A DNA stretch of 7,954 nucleotides from contig CP070628.1 of assembly GCA_020355985.1 (NCBI GenBank), forward strand, positions 77,395-85,348, in the 5' to 3' direction. The position numbers were made by a program, and so were the translations under genes. The notes under the pieces were generated by a model, which had not been told where the DNA came from, did no database searches, and saw nothing but the letters and a program-made list of their open reading frames with translations. This stretch comes from Nitrospirota bacterium (GTDB lineage: Bacteria; Nitrospirota; Nitrospiria; Nitrospirales; UBA8639). Shown here one piece after another: positions 6,756-7,954 of this stretch (positions within the stretch are counted from its first letter, which is position 1; the number at the start of each line of letters is the position of its first letter).

Positions 6756-7088
6756 ATGAGTACGCCAATTGAAGATGAAATCAACAAAGAAATTGCCGAA
6801 CACAAAATTCTCATTTACGGTAAAGGCACAAAGACTGCGCCTCAATGCGGGTTTACCGTGGAAACCATGGAATTTTTTAACAAGTACGGCTACCCCTATG
6901 AATTGATCAACGCGCTACCCAACCCCGAGAAGCGTGAGGCTCTTTCTAAAATGACCAACTGGCCGACTTTGCCAAAAGTCTTTATTAATGGGCAATTTTA
7001 TGGCGACACGGATGTCTTGGGTCCAATGGAAGAAAAAGGGGAATTGCAGCCTCTTTTAAAAGCAGCTTTTCCTGATCAAGCAACATAA
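6756..7088 (+). CDS. grxD: Monothiol glutaredoxin (Grx4 family), variant CGFT active site
   Basis: The 110-residue protein follows the single-domain monothiol glutaredoxin pattern. It has ILIYGKGT (18-25) with the glutathione-binding Lys23, the active site CGFT (Cys31), NWPTLPK (68-74) with the cis-proline, and KVFINGQFYGDTD (74-86) before EKGEL. Family members normally read CGFS, and GGCD at the second site; here Ser is Thr34 and the semi-conserved Cys is Thr85, with Asp84 replacing a Gly. The active Cys, Lys, TP and final Asp86 are kept, so glutathione and [2Fe-2S] binding remain possible. It directly follows bolA (five-base gap), its expected partner in iron-sulfur handling. It starts after AGGAGG at 6741-6746 and ends before a large hairpin. 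The variant may be typical of its lineage; I half remember such forms in Nitrospirota. Confidence 0.93.
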   Translation: MSTPIEDEINKEIAEHKILIYGKGTKTAPQCGFTVETMEFFNKYGYPYELINALPNPEKREALSKMTNWPTLPKVFINGQFYGDTDVLGPMEEKGELQPLLKAAFPDQAT

Positions 7089-7117
7089 GCCCTCAAGCCT
7101 CATTCTCAGTCTATTGA

Positions 7118-7151
7118 CATGTGGTCCCACAGAAAACTGTGGGACCACGTG
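7118..7151 (+). terminator. Stable hairpin after the bolA-glutaredoxin operon
   Basis: GTGGTCCCACAG (7121-7132) and CTGTGGGACCAC (7137-7148) pair perfectly over 12 bp around an AAAA loop. The stem extends to 15 bp with one G-T wobble (CAT 7118-7120 with GTG 7149-7151). It starts 29 bases after the glutaredoxin stop. There is no T-tract next to it on either strand; a run of six T's begins only at 7177. It is therefore either a non-canonical or factor-assisted terminator or a 3'-end stabiliser. Confidence 0.55.
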
Positions 7152-7435
7152 CTTACATCCTCAAACACTACCCACGTTTTTTCCTCACGAAATTTCTCAA
7201 AAGCTGTAGATCCCCTTCGTAGTTTATCTCCCTCTCCTCTTGGCCTTTCTCGTCGGTTTTGTCTAAATCCTTCCTGTTGCTGATAAATTTTTCCTCATGC
7301 GTATCAAGCCCTACGTAGGCTTTCCGATACCTTTAGACAATGGCGGAAAAAATGCACCAGTTGGCGGCACACATCAACGCTTGGCCACATTATTCCAAGG
7401 CAAGTTCCAACAAGGGACACCTCAACCAAAAAATT
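7152..7435 (+). other. Gap before the TPR gene, mostly non-coding
   Basis: This 284-base stretch holds no gene I can support. It is pyrimidine-rich on the plus strand (7152-7300) and carries a T6 run at 7177-7182. A weak promoter-like pair lies at 7259-7264 (TTGTCT) and 7282-7287 (GATAAA) with a 17-base spacer, each four of six matches. An open frame from ATG 7340 joins the TPR gene in frame and would add 32 polar residues before its signal peptide. Another long frame from ATG 7297 to 7734 overlaps the TPR gene and looks non-coding. Confidence 0.4.
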
Positions 7436-7954
7436 ATGGTAAGGAGAATTTATGCTGCCACCATACTCATAGGAGTGATGTCATCATCGACCGCTTTGGG
7501 CAGCCATTTGGATGCCTCATCGCTCTCTTCGGGTCCCCCACAAATTCAGATGCCTCCGCAAGTTCAGAAGCAGGCATCTTCCTCACGAATAACTCCTGCT
7601 TCATTGCCATCATCCAGAACCAAGCCAAAAACTTCTTCTCATACCACCCCGCACTCAATTCAAACTGTCGGCAATCAGAAGAAACAAACCGTCAAACCTC
7701 ATACGAAATCGGGATGGCGATTTTTGTTGAATAAGCAACCACAAGCAGCCATGACCGCCTATCGGCAAGCCCTCAGGCAAAACCCGAAATCGGCCAGGGC
7801 TTATTTGGGTTTAGGTATTTCCTTGAAAAGTTTAGGGAAAGTTGAACTAGCCAAAAAGGCGTTACTAAAAGCCGTCAACCTGGATCCACGCCTACCCTCC
7901 GCGCTCGTACATTTGGGCTACCTATATGCTGAGGGCCACTTTGGCCAGGCAGAC
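7436..7954 (+). CDS. Exported TPR-repeat protein (3' truncated by window edge)
   Basis: The frame runs to the last base with no stop, giving 173 residues so far. MVRR plus IYAATILIGVM and a SSSTALGS region (1-23) form a Sec signal peptide. Then comes a 70-residue Ser/Pro/Gln/Lys/Thr-rich linker (about 24-93). From residue 95 tetratricopeptide repeats begin: a partial one ending in AYRQALRQNPK, a full one at about 119-152 (ARAYLGLGISLKSLGK and AKKALLKAVNLDP), and the start of a third (ALVHLGYLYAEG). TPRs bind protein partners, so this is probably a periplasmic or envelope scaffold or assembly protein. The start is uncertain: ATG 7436 gives the best signal peptide but has no ribosome site, and ATG 7340 lies in frame upstream. 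An overlapping frame (7297-7734) is open on the same strand but has no protein-like features. Confidence 0.82.
   Translation, partial: MVRRIYAATILIGVMSSSTALGSHLDASSLSSGPPQIQMPPQVQKQASSSRITPASLPSSRTKPKTSSHTTPHSIQTVGNQKKQTVKPHTKSGWRFLLNKQPQAAMTAYRQALRQNPKSARAYLGLGISLKSLGKVELAKKALLKAVNLDPRLPSALVHLGYLYAEGHFGQAD

Noticed and set aside
7114..7119. Perfect TTGACA as a -35 box
   Set aside because: No acceptable -10 lies 16-18 bases downstream, and it overlaps the base of the 7118-7151 hairpin.
7297..7734. 145-codon open frame overlapping the TPR gene
   Set aside because: The TPR frame has a signal peptide and clear repeats through the same bases; this frame has no domain-like pattern and is probably its shadow.
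1..7954. Search for CRISPR arrays, tRNAs, insertion sequences, or defence/toxin-antitoxin genes
   Set aside because: No spaced direct repeats, transposase motifs, tRNA-like cloverleafs or toxin-antitoxin pairs were recognised by eye in any frame.

Overview
This is a stretch of ordinary, gene-dense bacterial chromosome. There is no sign of a mobile element, prophage, CRISPR array or defence island. Base composition is moderate (by eye about half G+C), coding density is high, and gaps are mostly short. The mix of genes (a bacterial pyruvoyl-dependent arginine decarboxylase, a BolA plus variant monothiol glutaredoxin pair, anhydro-MurNAc kinase) suggests a Gram-negative-type bacterium. From memory of the protein styles, a Nitrospirota (Nitrospira-like) genome of moderate G+C fits best. 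That is an inference and no search was run.

Layout. Positions 1-612 (+) hold the C-terminal part of an NAD(P)-dependent aldehyde dehydrogenase cut by the window edge. Positions 783-1373 (+) encode a self-processing arginine decarboxylase (PdaD), closed by a hairpin terminator. Exonuclease III (1461-2237, -) faces it convergently. The 185-bp divergent gap before the next gene holds an 18-bp inverted repeat just upstream of the exonuclease and a G/C-rich double palindrome that looks like a dispersed repeat. An uncharacterised 206-residue protein (2423-3043, +) follows.

A likely three-gene minus-strand operon runs from 5300 down to 3071. It encodes a GNAT acetyltransferase, then AnmK (cell-wall sugar recycling), then a membrane-anchored DUF2726-like protein. 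Divergent from it is a 59-residue zinc-ribbon protein (5378-5557, +). Next come an alpha/beta-hydrolase of the carboxylesterase/phospholipase family (5661-6395, +) and a tight bolA-glutaredoxin operon (6499-7088, +) that ends in a strong hairpin. The window closes inside an exported TPR-repeat protein (7436 onward, +) whose reading frame is masked by an overlapping open frame.

How the genes relate. The clearest functional pair is BolA with the monothiol glutaredoxin, which in other organisms handle [2Fe-2S] clusters and iron sensing. Here the glutaredoxin carries CGFT instead of CGFS and lacks the second semi-conserved cysteine. The other genes look like independent housekeeping functions: polyamine synthesis, DNA repair, peptidoglycan recycling and hydrolysis. 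No new multi-gene system is evident. The points worth a second look are the glutaredoxin variant, the degenerate DUF2726 motif, the altered GNAT cofactor loop, the unknown 206-residue protein, and the regulatory and start-site oddities at 2260-2330 and 7436-7480.
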